From: Gnetum montanum | Taxonomy: Eukaryota > Streptophyta > Gnetopsida > Gnetales > Gnetaceae | Length of the DNA stretch: 64,000 nt | Assembly: GCA_015680685.1 (NCBI GenBank) | Contig: MNCI01004881.1 | Coordinates: forward strand, 951,233 to 1,015,232 | Direction of reading: 5' to 3' | Notes under the pieces: generated by a model | Databases searched by the model: none | Told to the model about the DNA's origin: nothing | What the model saw: only the letters and a program-made list of their open reading frames with translations | Made by a program: the position numbers and the translations under genes | In this document: piece after piece, positions 25,161 to 36,778 of the stretch | Position numbering within the stretch: the stretch's first letter is position 1 | Layout of the letters: every line of letters starts with the position of its first letter

Positions 25161-25760
25161 CTTGGATTCATACTGTAATGCTAACTCATGTTATTTCTAA
25201 CTAGATCAAGGCTAGCAATCCTCCCATGAAAAGATTTGATCTAGGAAGTCCACTCATTTACCTATAGATCGTTGGACAAGAGCCATGCAAGGCTCTTCTT
25301 GACTTTGGTTCTAGAGTTAATCTCATCTCCCATGACATGTATAAGGCCTAGAACCTGCCACCTCTCAAGAAGAGCAACATTCATCTAGAATTAGCAGATT
25401 GTTCAATTACTGTCCCTCTGGGATTAGTAGAGGATAGTATGACAACAATTTATGGGTGATCCTATCCTACTGATTCTCTGGTGATCAATGTAAATAGTTG
25501 CAAAAGTGACTTTCCCATCATTATGGGAAGAGCTTAGTTAAGCATGGTTGATGCATGTATGGGTATAAGGGACCTGTCTTTAGAAATATCCAAAGAAAAT
25601 GAACTAGGAAAAATTAAGAAGAAGCATATTCCATGCATTCGTACAGCGATAATAGACGCAATCGCATGCAAAAGATTTCGTCAATCAAAAGTACATACAT
25701 TAAATCATGTAATCAGTGTGCACAAGAAATTAACATTCAAAGGTGTCTATACACAGTAGC
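25161..25760 (+). pseudogene. Family A aspartic protease (older copy)
   Basis: The segment reads PLIYL...EPCKALLDFGSRVNLIS (catalytic DSG changed to DFG), YKA-x-NLPPLKKSNIHLEL, ITVPLGLVED and FPIIMGRA-x-LS, ending in a 71-residue open piece at 25544-25759 (LSLEISKENELGKIKKKH). It aligns with 58786-59334. The mutated catalytic triplet and several TAG codons make it inactive. Confidence 0.75.
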
Positions 25761-25860
25761 CACATAACAGAAGGGCGCCCAGTGATTGATAGCTAACTCA
25801 GATAGCAACACAATATGCATGGAGCCAACTGAGATCCTAACATGTACTTATGTTGAAGGC

Positions 25861-27420
25861 ATGGACAAAATTAAACAAGTTCTTTCTCAACTCTCTGATT
25901 AAGATGATGATACCTATTGGGGAGAGTTGGAAATCCCTAATCACTTCAAGTAGGAGCCTCTAGAACTAAAAACTTTACCAGCTAGTATGAAATATGCATT
26001 CTCAAATAATGATAAACTGATCATAATTAATGCCAAACTTGCTCCTAAACAAAAAGAAAAGCTATTGAAGGTAGTTAACAAGAGGCCAATAGCCTTTGCT
26101 TAGTCATATCCAAAGCTAACAGGAATTGATCCAAGGATATGCTAGCATCACATTTACACTAACTAGGCCATGAAGCCTAGAAGGAAATTACAAAGGCAGT
26201 TGAACCCCAAATTGAAGAAAATCATCAAAGAGAAAATTAAACAACTCCTTAAGGTGGGGTTCATCTATCCCATTGCAAATAGTGAGTGGGTTAGTCCACT
26301 CGTAATTGTGCCAAAGAAAGGTGGTAAATGGTGAGTCTGCATTGATAACATTTAAAGATCACTTTCCCTTGTCATCTGTGGATCAAGTGTTAGATACCAT
26401 ATTTGGGCATTGTTATTATAGCTTCTTGAATGGTTATAGTGCCTATAACCAAATCCAAACTGCACCAGAAGATTAGGCCAAGACAACATTCATGAGTCCT
26501 TGGGGGACTTTTACATATTGTAAGATGTCATTCGGCCTGTGTAATGCCACTACAACATTTCAATGCTTGGTCCTTGGTATCTTTCAACAATAGATTAGTA
26601 GTGGTGTTGAAGTCCTCATGCATGACTTTTCCACCTATGGAGCTACCTTTGAGCAAGCCTTGGACTAACTTGAGCAAGTACTAAAGACATGTGTAGAGAC
26701 AAACCCACTACTCAACTGGTAGAAGAGCCATCTCATGGTCCAAGAGGGCATAATGTTAGGGCACTAAATTTCGCAAAAAGGGATTGAGATAAATCCAAAT
26801 AAGATAAGGGTCATCCAAGGAGTAACACGCCAACCAAAGACTATTATGGATGTTTGGTCATTCCTTGGACACACTTGCTACTACCAACAATTCATAGAGA
26901 ATTTCTCTAAGATCACAAATCCATTAGTAGAGCTTACAAAGAAGGATGCACCTTTCATCTAGACCAAGGAATGTGAACACGCATTCCAACAGTTAAAAGA
27001 AAAACTCATAAAAACACTAATCCTATGAGCACTAGACTGGTCCAAACCCTTCCATATCATGACAGATGCATCTAACTATGCTTTGGGAGTATTACTCACA
27101 TAGATGGATGATAAGAAACATCCATACTACATCCATTGTGCAAGTCAAAGCATTGTGAGGGCATAGTTTTATGAAATCACCACAGAGAAAGAACTAATGG
27201 CAGTGGTGTATGCTTTAGAAAATTTTAGGCACTATGTGCTTGGTTACAAAGTATTTGTGCATACAGATCACAATGCAATCTACTTCCTCATGAACAAGCC
27301 AACGGTGAGCCCTTCTGTCATACAATGGCTCATGATCTTGCAAGAATTCAACCTCACTATAGTAAATTGAAAAGAGACTGAGAATGTGGTTGCTGACCAT
27401 CTCTCTCACTTAAGATGGGA
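25861..27420 (+). pseudogene. Family A reverse transcriptase and RNase H (older copy)
   Basis: RT marks are MKPRRKLQRQLNPKLKK, SEWVSPLVIVPKKGGKW, DHFPLSSVDQVLDTI, GYSAYNQIQ and MSFGLCNA. About 20 bases are missing after the VCID motif (near 26345) relative to 59960, and the catalytic FMDD is LMHD at 26615-26626. RNase H (27050-27420) keeps MTDASNYALG, KELMAVVYALENFRHYVLG, HTDHNAIYFLMNKP and VVADHLSHL. About ten in-frame stops, mostly TAG, are present. Confidence 0.85.
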
Positions 27421-28790
27421 TAATAAAGAGGAGGAGAGCCTGCTCTCTAATTAGTTCCTAAAAAAACTCCTCTTTATAGGAGTAATAAGTGAACAAACTC
27501 CCATAAAAACAACATGGTATAATGGCATCCTAACTTACCTTCTCACTTAAGAGATGCCATAAGACTTGGATTTTAAAAAGAAATAACAATTCCTTCATTA
27601 GGTTAAATACTTCATGGAAATCAGTAGACACCTCTACAAGGTGTGTGCCAATGGCCTAATTCATTGGTGTGTCCCTGACGAAGATCAACTGCATGTTCTC
27701 TAGGATGCTCATGAAAGGCCTTGCGAAAGCCACTATGCAAGGAAATGAACAACCATAAAAATCTTGATGGCAGGATATTATTGGCCTACAATCTTCAAGG
27801 ATGCCCACTAGTTCATCAAGTTTTGTAAACGTTGTAAATGAGATGGGGGATGACTATTCGCATGGAAGGTCCTCAACAGTGGATTCAACCACTGAAACCT
27901 TTCAACATATGGGGCATTGACTTCATGGATCCCATCACACCCATGTTCAATGAAAAGGTGTATATTATAGTAATAGTTGATTACTGCACAAAATGGGCAA
28001 AAGCAGTAGCTGTTACTGATTATACATCATCCACTGCTATCAAATTCATACAACAAAATATTGTGAATAGGTTTGGGGTGCCATGTTCACTAATTTCTAA
28101 TAATGAAACTCATTTCACAGGTGCCACTTTTAGAAAATTAATGCAATGCTTGGGGGTTGAACATAAATTAACAACACCCTATCATCCCCAAGCCAATGGT
28201 CAAGAAGATGCAACCAATTGGGAGATCACAAAAATATTCACACATATTGTTAGCAAATATAGAAAGGATTGGACCGCAAAACTTAACAATGCTCTCTAGG
28301 CTTATTGTTCAACTTGGAAACTTCCCATTGGCTATTCTCCCTACGAGTTAGTATATGGAAAACTTCCAACGCTTTCGATTTAATCTGAGCTTTGTACACT
28401 CTCAACAACTTATGACCTAATTCTAGCATAAAAAGAAAGATTGATCAACTTCAACATGTTGGGTGAAAATCAATTAGTAGTCCTATTCTTGAATGAGATG
28501 AACAAGACATTCAACAAGCAACATCATGACCTCACTATAAGAAAAGTAAAACTGCAACCAGGAGATAAGGTCCTCTACTGGAACCCTATACATGTACCCC
28601 AGAAGGAATAATTCCAAACATTATGGAAGGGATCTTATATAATTAATCTAACCTTTTCCTTTGGGGCCATGATAATCTACAAACCTAACAGCCTAAATAA
28701 AAAGTAGTTGGTCAACATCCAACAAGTAAAGCCTTTCTTAGAACCAAGACAAGCCAGTGCAACTACCACCTTGACAGATGGACAATCACA
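27421..28790 (+). pseudogene. Family A integrase (older copy)
   Basis: Zinc-binding remnants (HYARK, AGYYWPTIFKDAH, FIKFCKRCK) precede a 153-residue open piece (27838-28299) with WGIDFMDPITPM, YIIVIVDYCTKWAKAVAV, NRFGVPCSLIS and TPYHPQANGQ. The second catalytic Asp is Asn (28099-28101) and the Glu region reads QEDATNWEI where QAEVTNKEI stands at 63400. The C-terminal part (28310-28730) has IGYSPYELVYGKLP and a basic tail. It ends near 28790, where homology to the copy at 64000 can no longer be followed. Confidence 0.82.
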
Positions 28791-28879
28791 TTTCATTTTT
28801 TGGATCTCCTCCTTCTAACTCAGTTGTGGGGAAGATGGCCATTCATGTTACCAACCCATATGGCTTCTCCGTTTTCCTA

Positions 28880-29651
28880 CTTCGACCACATTAAAACAGC
28901 ACTAGCTCAGCTACCAATAGTGTACCCTCCACAGAACAATAAACCTTTCTACATCTATCTCACTACGTCAGATGCATCCATCGCTTCTATGCTCTGCCAG
29001 AAACGAGATGATGGGACTGAAGTCCCTGTTTATTATTTGAGCCATGCATTAATGGCCCACGAAAAGAAGTACAATGAGGTAGAGAGGTCATGTTTAGTCC
29101 TTGTCTTTTCCCTAAAGAAATGGCGACATTACCTCTTCCATAACCAAACCAACATAGTCTGTAAAGATAATGTGCTCAGGGCCATCACCAGTAACATTTA
29201 CGAGTCAAGCAGAATCGCACGTTGGAAAGCCATAATAGCCGAGTTCGACCTACATTACATCGCACAATCATCAGTCAAAGGTCAAGCCATAGCGAACCAA
29301 CTGACTACATCACCAACACATGATCAAGCAACAATAGAGCCAGAGTTTCCAGATGAAAATGTGAGCACGATAGACATAGTTCCAGATGAGTACGAAGCTA
29401 TTTTGAATTTTGATGGAGCATCCACCTCTCGAGGGGGGAGTGCTGCCATTGTCATCACCTATCCCTGTAGGGAGATCCGACCCTTTGCTTACCGCTTCAA
29501 CTTTCATTGCACCAACAACATAGCAGACTATGAAGGTCTCCTTAGGGGCCTCAAGGTAGCATTAACTTCCAACATAACACGACTTGTGGTCAGGGGAGAC
29601 TCACAACTGGTTTTAAACCAAGTCACAGACATTTATGCATGCAAAGCATAG
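28880..29651 (+). pseudogene. Family B RT tail, RNase H and archaeal-type RNase H, left-truncated copy
   Basis: Family B pol starts abruptly inside the RT/RNase H connection (FDHIKTALAQLPIVYPP). The frame is open to 29651. It contains the retroviral-type RNase H (YLTTSDASIASMLCQ, VYYLSHALM, KYNEVERSCLVLVFSLKKWRHYLF) and the start of a second RNase H (ILNFDGASTSRGG, DYEGLLRGLKVAL, VVRGDSQLVLNQV). A second, archaeal-type RNase H is the hallmark of the Tat/Ogre lineage. It lacks everything upstream. The twin at 49412 shows the missing RT but has TGA at the tryptophan codon that is intact here. Confidence 0.85.
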
Positions 29652-31130
29652 CATTTACAACCATACTGTGACTTAGCTAAACACCTACTAAAGTAATTCA
29701 AAAGCATGGACATGCAACATGTTTCCAGAAACGGTAACACCATCGCAGATGCACTTTTCACGCTAGCTCTAAACATATCACCAAACATGTTCCATATGTT
29801 GCCTAGCTCTATAACCAGCTGTGCTAAACCCATAACTGATACCCTCGATGAGTTACCAATCGCATCCGTTAGCACAACACACGTGATAGAATGGTATGAC
29901 GACATAAAAGAGTACCTTCTACACGGTGAAACACCGCAACATCTAACGAATGCACAAAAGGACGCAGTACGAAAACATTCTCAACAATATGCATTGATAG
30001 GGGACATATTGTGTCGTCGATCCTACGAAGGCATATTGCTAACATGCGTTAGTAGCGTTGATGCCCAAACCATCGTCAAGCAAGTACATGATGGACTATG
30101 CGGAGGACACATAGCACCTAAAGCAATGGTAACGAAAATAAGACGTTTAGGTTATTATTGGCCACACATGGAGTATGACTGTCTCTCCAAGGCTAAAACA
30201 TGTAGTATCTATCAAAAACATAGTAATCTAATACATGTTCCACCGAATGAGTTGCATACAGCGCAAATCACCTGGCCCTTTCAAAAGTGGGGGTTGGACC
30301 TTATCGGACCAATAACACCATCATCTTCTGCAAGGCATAGCTTCATCATAACCACGACCGAGTATTTCACGAAGTGGGTAGAAGCTGTTCCCCTTAGAAA
30401 AACCACATCCAAACACATATGCAACTTCATCCTTGAAAACATTGTGACCTGTTTTGGCATCCCCATGACCCTCATATCTAATAACAGACCACAATTCAGC
30501 AGTGCCGAAACTAGAACTTTAGGTGAAAGCCTAGGGATCAAACATTCATTTTCATCCCCTTACTACCCTCAAAGCAATGGACAAGCTGAAGCCACAAATA
30601 AAACCATCATTACAATACTTAAAAAGATGCTTACCAGAAGCAAGAAAAGATGGCACGAACAGCTAGTATACGTGTTGTGGGGTTATCGTACTACGCATCG
30701 GACCTCCATAGGGAAAACGCCACATAGTCTTGTTTATGGTTCAGAAGCTATTTTACCCTTGGAGTTATAGGTACCATCTCTAAGGATCACACTCTCCAGA
30801 CTCCTCGACGAAGGGCAAAACAATGACCTACGCATTGTTGACTTCGACTCGGTGGAGGAGGAACATATACATGCACTCGATCAAATTAAGTGGTATCAAA
30901 AATGACAACGACAACACCATCAACATGATGTTCATAAGCGCCCCATCAAGGAAGGTGACCTTGTATCCAAAGCCATTCGGGAACACCCAGATAAATTCTC
31001 AGCCAATTGGGAAGGGCCCTACTTGGTCACCAAAGCGTACGACAACAAAGCATTCAAGTTAGCTGACATGGAAGGGAATTAGCTTGCAAATCTGACCAAT
31101 CACTTGTTCTAGAAACCATTCCACGTTTGA
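29652..31130 (+). pseudogene. Family B integrase, left copy (long open frame)
   Basis: After a TAG at 29649 and a TAA at 29694 (the first reads CAA in the twin), a 354-residue frame (29706-30770) covers the end of archaeal-type RNase H (GNTIADAL), the integrase zinc-binding domain (LCGGHIAPKAM, GYYWPHMEYDC), and the core (WGLDLIGPITP, FTKWVEAVPL, FGIPMTLI, YYPQSNGQAEATNK). One zinc cysteine is Tyr (30210-30212) and the second catalytic Asp is Asn (30480-30482); both are intact in the twin. The C-terminal domain after the TAG at 30768 reads KRPIKEGDLV, NWEGPYLVTKAYD and FKLADMEGN, with two more stops. It ends at TGA 31128-31130. Confidence 0.87.
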
Positions 31131-31149
31131 GCATGGACTCAGGTACGCG

Positions 31150-31408
31150 CTCGTCCTGGCATCATGGCGGTAAACTGATACCATAACTCGTCCTGGCATC
31201 ATGACGGTAAACTGATACCATAGCTCGTCCTAGCATCATGATGGTAAACTGATACCATAGCTCGTCCTGGCATCATGATGATAAACTGATACCATAGCTT
31301 CTCTTGGCATCATGATGGTAAACTGATACCATAGCTCGTCCTGGCATCACGATAGTAAACTAATACCATAGCTCATCTTGGCATCATGACGGTAAACTGA
31401 TACCATAG
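31150..31408 (+). repeat. 37-base tandem array, 7 units, after family B integrase
   Basis: Seven direct units of 37 bases with consensus starting CTCGTCCTGGCATCATG and ending TAAACTGATACCATAG, starting 20 bases after the pol stop. The twin at 51672 has nine units. Confidence 0.92.
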
Positions 31409-31847
31409 AATGTCCGCAATGACAATAAACTATCACCTATCTGGTACGACATCAAACTGCCACAGTCTCATTCACTAGAGTCCGCTAAGACTATAAACTT
31501 GTTTGCCACTTTATATTCCACCACGACTATAAACTAGCATCGTACCGTCCGCTACGATGATAAACTGGCAACGTCCAACGGGTTAGGACGTAAACTAACC
31601 CACGACAGTTCGCTAAGACTATAAATTGGCAAGATTATTTCTAGCATATTCATCTACGATTGTAATTCATGACATTTCTTCATCAATGCTTGTTGTATCA
31701 TTCATCACACCAGCTCTGACAACACTACTGCTGCTCATTTCATTTACCTCAAGTTTCACATGGTGCCTCCATTCACATTCACATCTGAAATGCTCCCTAA
31801 CTCGTTCACTTGTGGTTTTCTTGTCTTCTTGGAGTTGTGTTTGCAGG
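31409..31847 (+). other. Degenerate TAAACT spacer and family B/A junction
   Basis: To about 31640 the spacer keeps a TAAACT-type core every 30-40 bases (GACTATAAACTTG, GATGATAAACTGGC) without a regular unit. After that the sequence belongs to the family A leader of the env-position ORF. The exact joint is not visible. A TTTGCAG at 31841-31846 directly before the next ATG resembles a 3' splice site. Confidence 0.55.
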
Positions 31848-34735
31848 ATGACACCCAATGGTGCTCGTACATGAATACACTTCATCATAGTGACAAGGTG
31901 CCACATTGTTTCTGACGCATGCAACTAGGATAATCAATCTATTCAAAAGTACATTCCCCATTCCCAATACATTCTCCACTTCCCCAACACTCTTATTCCC
32001 TTCCCTACCTAGTTACAGTTCCCAGATACACCCAGTACACCCCAAAACTTTGAGCACACTCTTACACGCTGCGACACTCTCAAGCAATTGCAACACACAA
32101 TATGGCACATGAACATGAGTGCAAAATTGAAAGAAAGCTCTTCCCAAAAAAAACAGCAAAGAGCAGAGAGCAAAATGAGCCACAAGACATAACTACAAAC
32201 CTCTCCCATGTGGCCAGTCATCACGTCCAATGGGGAATGGTACATGGAAGAGACATATCTCTTCTAGACTAGCTGAAGGCTAGGATCCATTATCAAAATT
32301 AAGAACATTCAAGTATCCTACTCAACAAAAGCCATCACACAGGCACTTGGGTTGCCTAATACTACAAAATAGTTGGCAAAACTATCCACAAAAGGTGATC
32401 CTAAGGCCAAGATGGAGTAGACCTAGCAATGCTACGAGATTGACAGTAAGGAGTATGGTGCTCTCATCTCAACGAAGCAAATTTATTTCAAAATTCTAGT
32501 CTATCACCTCAATTCAATAGTGAAGCCAAGCAAGGTAACCACCTTCTTTGCCTAAGCATGTATCACTCTAAGTGAGGAATTTCTCATCAACCTTCCACAA
32601 CTAATCTACTTAGAGATTGAGAAGCACTTTAAGGAAAACAAACATGGAAGAAAGACCCTACCCTTTCCATGCCTAATCCGAAAACTTTGCAAAAGGATAG
32701 GCATCATTCACTACTCCAAAAATACCATTAAGCATGCTTCGTTGGCCTCATGATCTAAGATTATGAAAGATGAAACGCCAACAATGACCCAATAAGAGGT
32801 GTAGCCACCACCACCGCTACCACCCACTTAGGAAACAACACCAGAGGCTTACGCAGCCATTGAACATTTGCATAAAATCTAAGAATGGCTCTTGAGCAAA
32901 CAAGAGCAACATGTGGGGTAGATCCATCTATGTACCAACCAATGATGAGTCACCTTAATGAGGTGGCCTGAATAGTTAGCTAGATGGAGAGGGGTGCTCC
33001 AATTTTCTCTGCCCAACAAATGTAGCTGCTGCACAATTAGATCCCAACACTTGAGAGGGGACGGTGTCTTATCACAACATCATCTATTCCCAGAAATCTT
33101 TGGGAATGCTACCACTTTCTTGGTGCGTTTGGAGGAAGACAAAGGGGCAACTATCTTGGTGATGTAGCACCATGGACAAGAAACAACAATAGAAATGGTT
33201 ACTGATCATGTCACTAAAGCATTGAATGTACCAGCAATGTTTGTACTAGACGTATCTATGCTTCAAGATGTGCAGAAATCCATAGGCACGATTAGCAAAA
33301 AGTTAGATGCAACCTAGCATGAAAAGTTCCTAGAACCACTGGCAGGAACCAGGTAACTGACTCTGAACATCTTTGATCTTCTGGAAGACATCATTGTGAC
33401 CCAGTCAAAGCTGCTAAACACAAGGGGAAAATGCATTAGTTTGGAGGGACAATTCAAAATGATCCAAGAACAAAATCAACGCTTGGTTGTGGAGGTTTCC
33501 AAACTACATGCCCAACTTACAGATCATGCAATCCTCAACCCAGTAGTACCAATAGATGAAGCTTTCAAACAACTTCAAGAATGATTCCAGAAGGCTAAGG
33601 AGGAGGTAATTACGACCATCTTCAACTAGTCCATAGTTAAAGCCAAGACGTATTCAATTCAGAAAGACTTGAACCAGATGCACCAGGAGAATGAAACCTT
33701 AATCGCATAAAGTTATCGCCTATGAAATGTTGTTACTCAAAAGGACCAAATGCAAGAATTTATTCATCAACAACAAGAATAGCTTGCCAGGGTGAATGCT
33801 AAATTGAGGAAATTGGCTATAGAAAATTGAAACCTATCAATGGAGGAAGTACACACCTTGCACTAGAAGTCTACCATCGAAATCGCCACCTAGAAGAATG
33901 AGACCCTCAAATTTGAAAAACTGAAGAATCACTATAGAGACTAGGTTGGCTTACAAAAGGAAATTAATGAGAAACACATTTATATGGCAAAGGTGAAACT
34001 GAACAAAGCCCTCCAGTAACTCTAACAAGGAAGAGAAATGTGGCAGCTCATCATTGATGGGATCGATGCCTACAACAAAGTAGAAATCTGCTTAAAGGAG
34101 TTGCAAATTGAGGAAATGATAGAATATGTGGAGTAGGCTAATCTTTGATATGCAAACCTGACAATGTTGACTACCAAACAGCCATGGTTAAAATTGGAAA
34201 AACAAGTGGGTATCTCGTATCTATTATACAAGGTAGAGTTCAAGCACCACAAAGACACTAAGCATAAGCTTGAGACTGCAAACGTTGAACTCCAAGTTCT
34301 CAAAGCATGGTTTAGAGATCAAAGATTAATCTTTGAGAACTTAGCCAAACAAATGAATGACCATTAGAAGCTAAATGACACAATCAAGGCATTCGACATT
34401 GAATGCAAATAGTTTGCTACCTAGTTTTTCAATGCTAAGGAGCTATTTCTAACAATCCCGTGTCCTTGGGATGTGCCTGTTGCAACCCACATTGGTGAAG
34501 CTTCATGGACAATGCATGATCCCATGAGTAAGGAGGAGAAAATGAAAGCACCGTTGGATGCTTTCTACTTCCTACCTAAAGTTGTAGTAGTAGTAGTACA
34601 ACCACAGCCACCTTAACCACTACCCATGCATGAAGCCAGTGAAGGTCCCTCGGAGCCTCAAGAACCACCACCACCTAGGACCGTTTGATCTTCTCTATCA
34701 GCTTCACACCGTCAAGGAACGTGCTATCTAATTTT
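31848..34735 (+). pseudogene. Family A env-position coiled-coil ORF (left copy)
   Basis: The best start is ATG 31848 (MTPNGAR), immediately after TTTGCAGG, a likely splice acceptor for a subgenomic RNA. The first third has a Ser/Pro-rich stretch (FPNTFSTSPTLLFP), a LSHVASHHVQWG segment and a LPFPCLIRKLCKRIGI motif like that in putative plant transposon protein domains of Athila third ORFs. A long coiled coil follows (about 33390-34380), then PCPWDVP and a tail with repeated Pro and VVVVVQP. About 960 residues would be encoded if intact, but more than 20 stops and frame changes occur. No signal peptide or clear membrane segment is visible, so calling it envelope would go beyond the evidence. 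Confidence 0.75.
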
Positions 34736-34900
34736 GAAGAGTTAAGACATGGTGTTCAATTTTGTGTCTTAAACACTATCATTCTTTGTAATGTGTTAAT
34801 CCATACACTTGGGCACTCCATTTTTTTGTCAAGTCAATTAGTTTGTTTTATTTAAAGAAAAGTCAATCAATAATCCCATACCTTTCCAATTTTGTAAAAA

Positions 34901-34936
34901 AACTCGAGGACGAGTTTTCATTCAGTCATAGGGGCA
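34901..34936 (+). promoter_or_regulatory. Pre-PPT hairpin and polypurine tract
   Basis: AACTCG-AGGA-CGAGTT (34901-34916) is a perfect short inverted repeat conserved before most family A 3' LTRs. The tract ATAGGGGCA (34928-34936) directly precedes the LTR and would prime plus-strand DNA synthesis. Confidence 0.7.
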
Positions 34937-35530
34937 TGATGAGTCATGTTTAGTTAGCTACATTGACACGGCCTCATCAATTGGGCCCCATCGATGAGGC
35001 CTAGTCTATGCATATTGTCATGCATCAACGAGGCCCCATTGACATAGTGTTGGCTTTTGACTATAAATATGTGCCTGCAACTGCTTTTATGGCAACAAGA
35101 GATTGTAGTTGCAACAAAGATCCTGTAGTTTTTTCCATTTGAAAGTTAGAATTTTCCCCCCAAGTGCCTACAGCAGGAGTCATTGAGTGTGCAAATCTTC
35201 ATTCGAGCATTGTTGTACCTAAGCATAACACTGTGTGTGGTAATAAAAACAAGCTTTCTAATAAACCTTATGACACTTTGGATAGATTAGCTATTTCATT
35301 TATGCATTTAATGCTTTTAATTATTTATTAAATGTTTTCAATTAGTTATTAAATATTCTCCAGTTATTACGTTAATGAGGCAATTAAGCAAGATAGATTA
35401 CATACATGAGTATGACCACTTTAAGCATAACACGTATTCACTTGGTAATCCCAATAGTGATATTGCTTGGTATGCCTAGTAGCATAGCACTTGGTCATTA
35501 ATGAGTGACGAGGTACCTTGTCGCTCATCA
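34937..35530 (+). repeat. Family A short-form LTR shared by two units (left)
   Basis: A 594-base LTR from TGATGAGTCATG to CGCTCATCA, preceded by a polypurine tract and followed by a primer binding site, so it serves as 3' LTR of one unit and 5' LTR of the next. TATAAATA lies at 35062-35069. The U3 contains a 9-base inverted repeat GGCCTCATC...GATGAGGCC (34970-35001). It lacks about 330 bases of the R/U5 region found in the 830-953-base members. Confidence 0.92.
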
Positions 35531-35531
35531 T

Positions 35532-35550
35532 TAGCACTATTGCCGAGGAC
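35532..35550 (+). promoter_or_regulatory. Primer binding site, tRNA-Asp type
   Basis: TAGCACTATTGCCGAGGAC differs from the tRNA-Asp-complementary sequence only by transitions and sits two bases after the LTR end. Confidence 0.75.
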
Positions 35551-35666
35551 TTAGTTGTTTGTGCACTAATTAGAACTTAGGAAATCATTCACATCATTGG
35601 AACGAATCCTTAGGGTTGATTGAGGAAATAATAAACAAGAATACATTGCACACTGAATAGACAAGT

Positions 35667-36778
35667 ATGTCTCCTTCTTCGTACGAAAGTGCCTCACCGC
35701 CTAGGTCTAAAACAGGAAACAATCGGTGGCGTAATACACATGACGATGATCCGCTAGTCCCTCAACAAGTTTGAGTGGTATATCTTCATCCTGATGAGTA
35801 TATACTAGACTTCACCTTTATCCTCCATCAAGAAGAACAACTACGTTGGCAAGACTTAGAAGGTAACATAGTGTAACCTCTCGATCATTCAGTCCCAAGC
35901 ATGCTTCTTCATGCTCTCACACAAATTGGCATGCCGCACTTACACGTAGAATACATTGTGCAAGACCATGACTCAAGAGAATATCGTTCCACAGAGGCAC
36001 AATGCCAAAAGGACTTGCAATAGGAGAGACATCATAAGTCTTTGAAGGGTAAGTGGTCCCAGGATGTCCCACATGTCTTACGCGAAAACGAGGATGGTGA
36101 ACCTACCTAAGGTAGTTGGCCACACAACGATGTTCCTCCCCTTGACTTTGGCCAAGGAGTTGTGTATTAGGACCTTCATTCCACTATTCATAACCCAGGT
36201 TCTGATACCCACAAGCACAAAGGGTTCGAAAAAGGCACATGAACTCATGATAAAGGTGGACATTCTAATCGTAATCGCAATCGGGGCCAAGACCACAGAA
36301 GAGAAGGTAGCAAACACCGTCATAGTGATGGCTCTCCTTCTTCTTTATCTTCATCATCTCCTTCACCCTCTCCTTCAATATCCAGATGTGGTCATAAAGA
36401 AAAAGACCATGGGGATAAAAGTAGGCAAAGTGGAAGTCATAGACGAAACAGCCAAGAAAGGGGACGAGGGCACGCTAGAGAGTCACAACATAGAATAAGG
36501 GAGAGTAGGGAACAACATAGGCATCATAGATGCCATGGATGAGATGATCACGATGAACCCCTACTCACTACTCGAAGTATGTTAGACATAACTGAGGCTA
36601 TTAGAATTCCAACAAGGCATCAGAAAGAGAATAGGATCAAGAGATTAGATACGAACAACATCCCACGATTTGAAGGGGGATACAACACTAATCCTCAGAA
36701 TCATTTACAAGCATTCCATGATGTGTGTGCCTTACAGAACATAGAGAACGAATGGTAAAAACTTAAGTTATTCCCACA
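35667..36778 (+). pseudogene. Family A gag, truncated (left copy)
   Basis: ATG 35667 starts MSPSSYESASPPRSK, the same start as at 56263. The frame breaks several times; the capsid start (NNIPRFEGGYN, LQAFHDVCALQNIENE) is readable to 36778. There it jumps directly into the middle of a family B LTR. Compared with the right copy, about 3.4 kb is missing: the rest of gag, protease, the first half of RT and the first 506 bases of the family B LTR. Confidence 0.85.

Larger units (their letters stand above)
21709..28868 (+). mobile_element. Family A (Athila-like Ty3/gypsy) element, 3' end lost
   Basis: 5' LTR, PBS, gag, protease, RT, RNase H and integrase follow in gypsy order. The env-position ORF and 3' LTR are absent because the sequence passes into family B pol at 28880. 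This copy is clearly more decayed than the copies after 28880. Confidence 0.85.

Noticed and set aside
28800-29651. A 283-residue open frame read as a single gene starting at 28800
   Set aside because: The first 27 codons come from unrelated sequence before the duplication edge at 28880; only the part after it matches family B pol.
31848-34735. Calling the third ORF a retroviral-type envelope gene
   Set aside because: Only the position matches. I see no signal peptide, furin-like site or transmembrane helix, and the main feature is a hydrophilic coiled coil.
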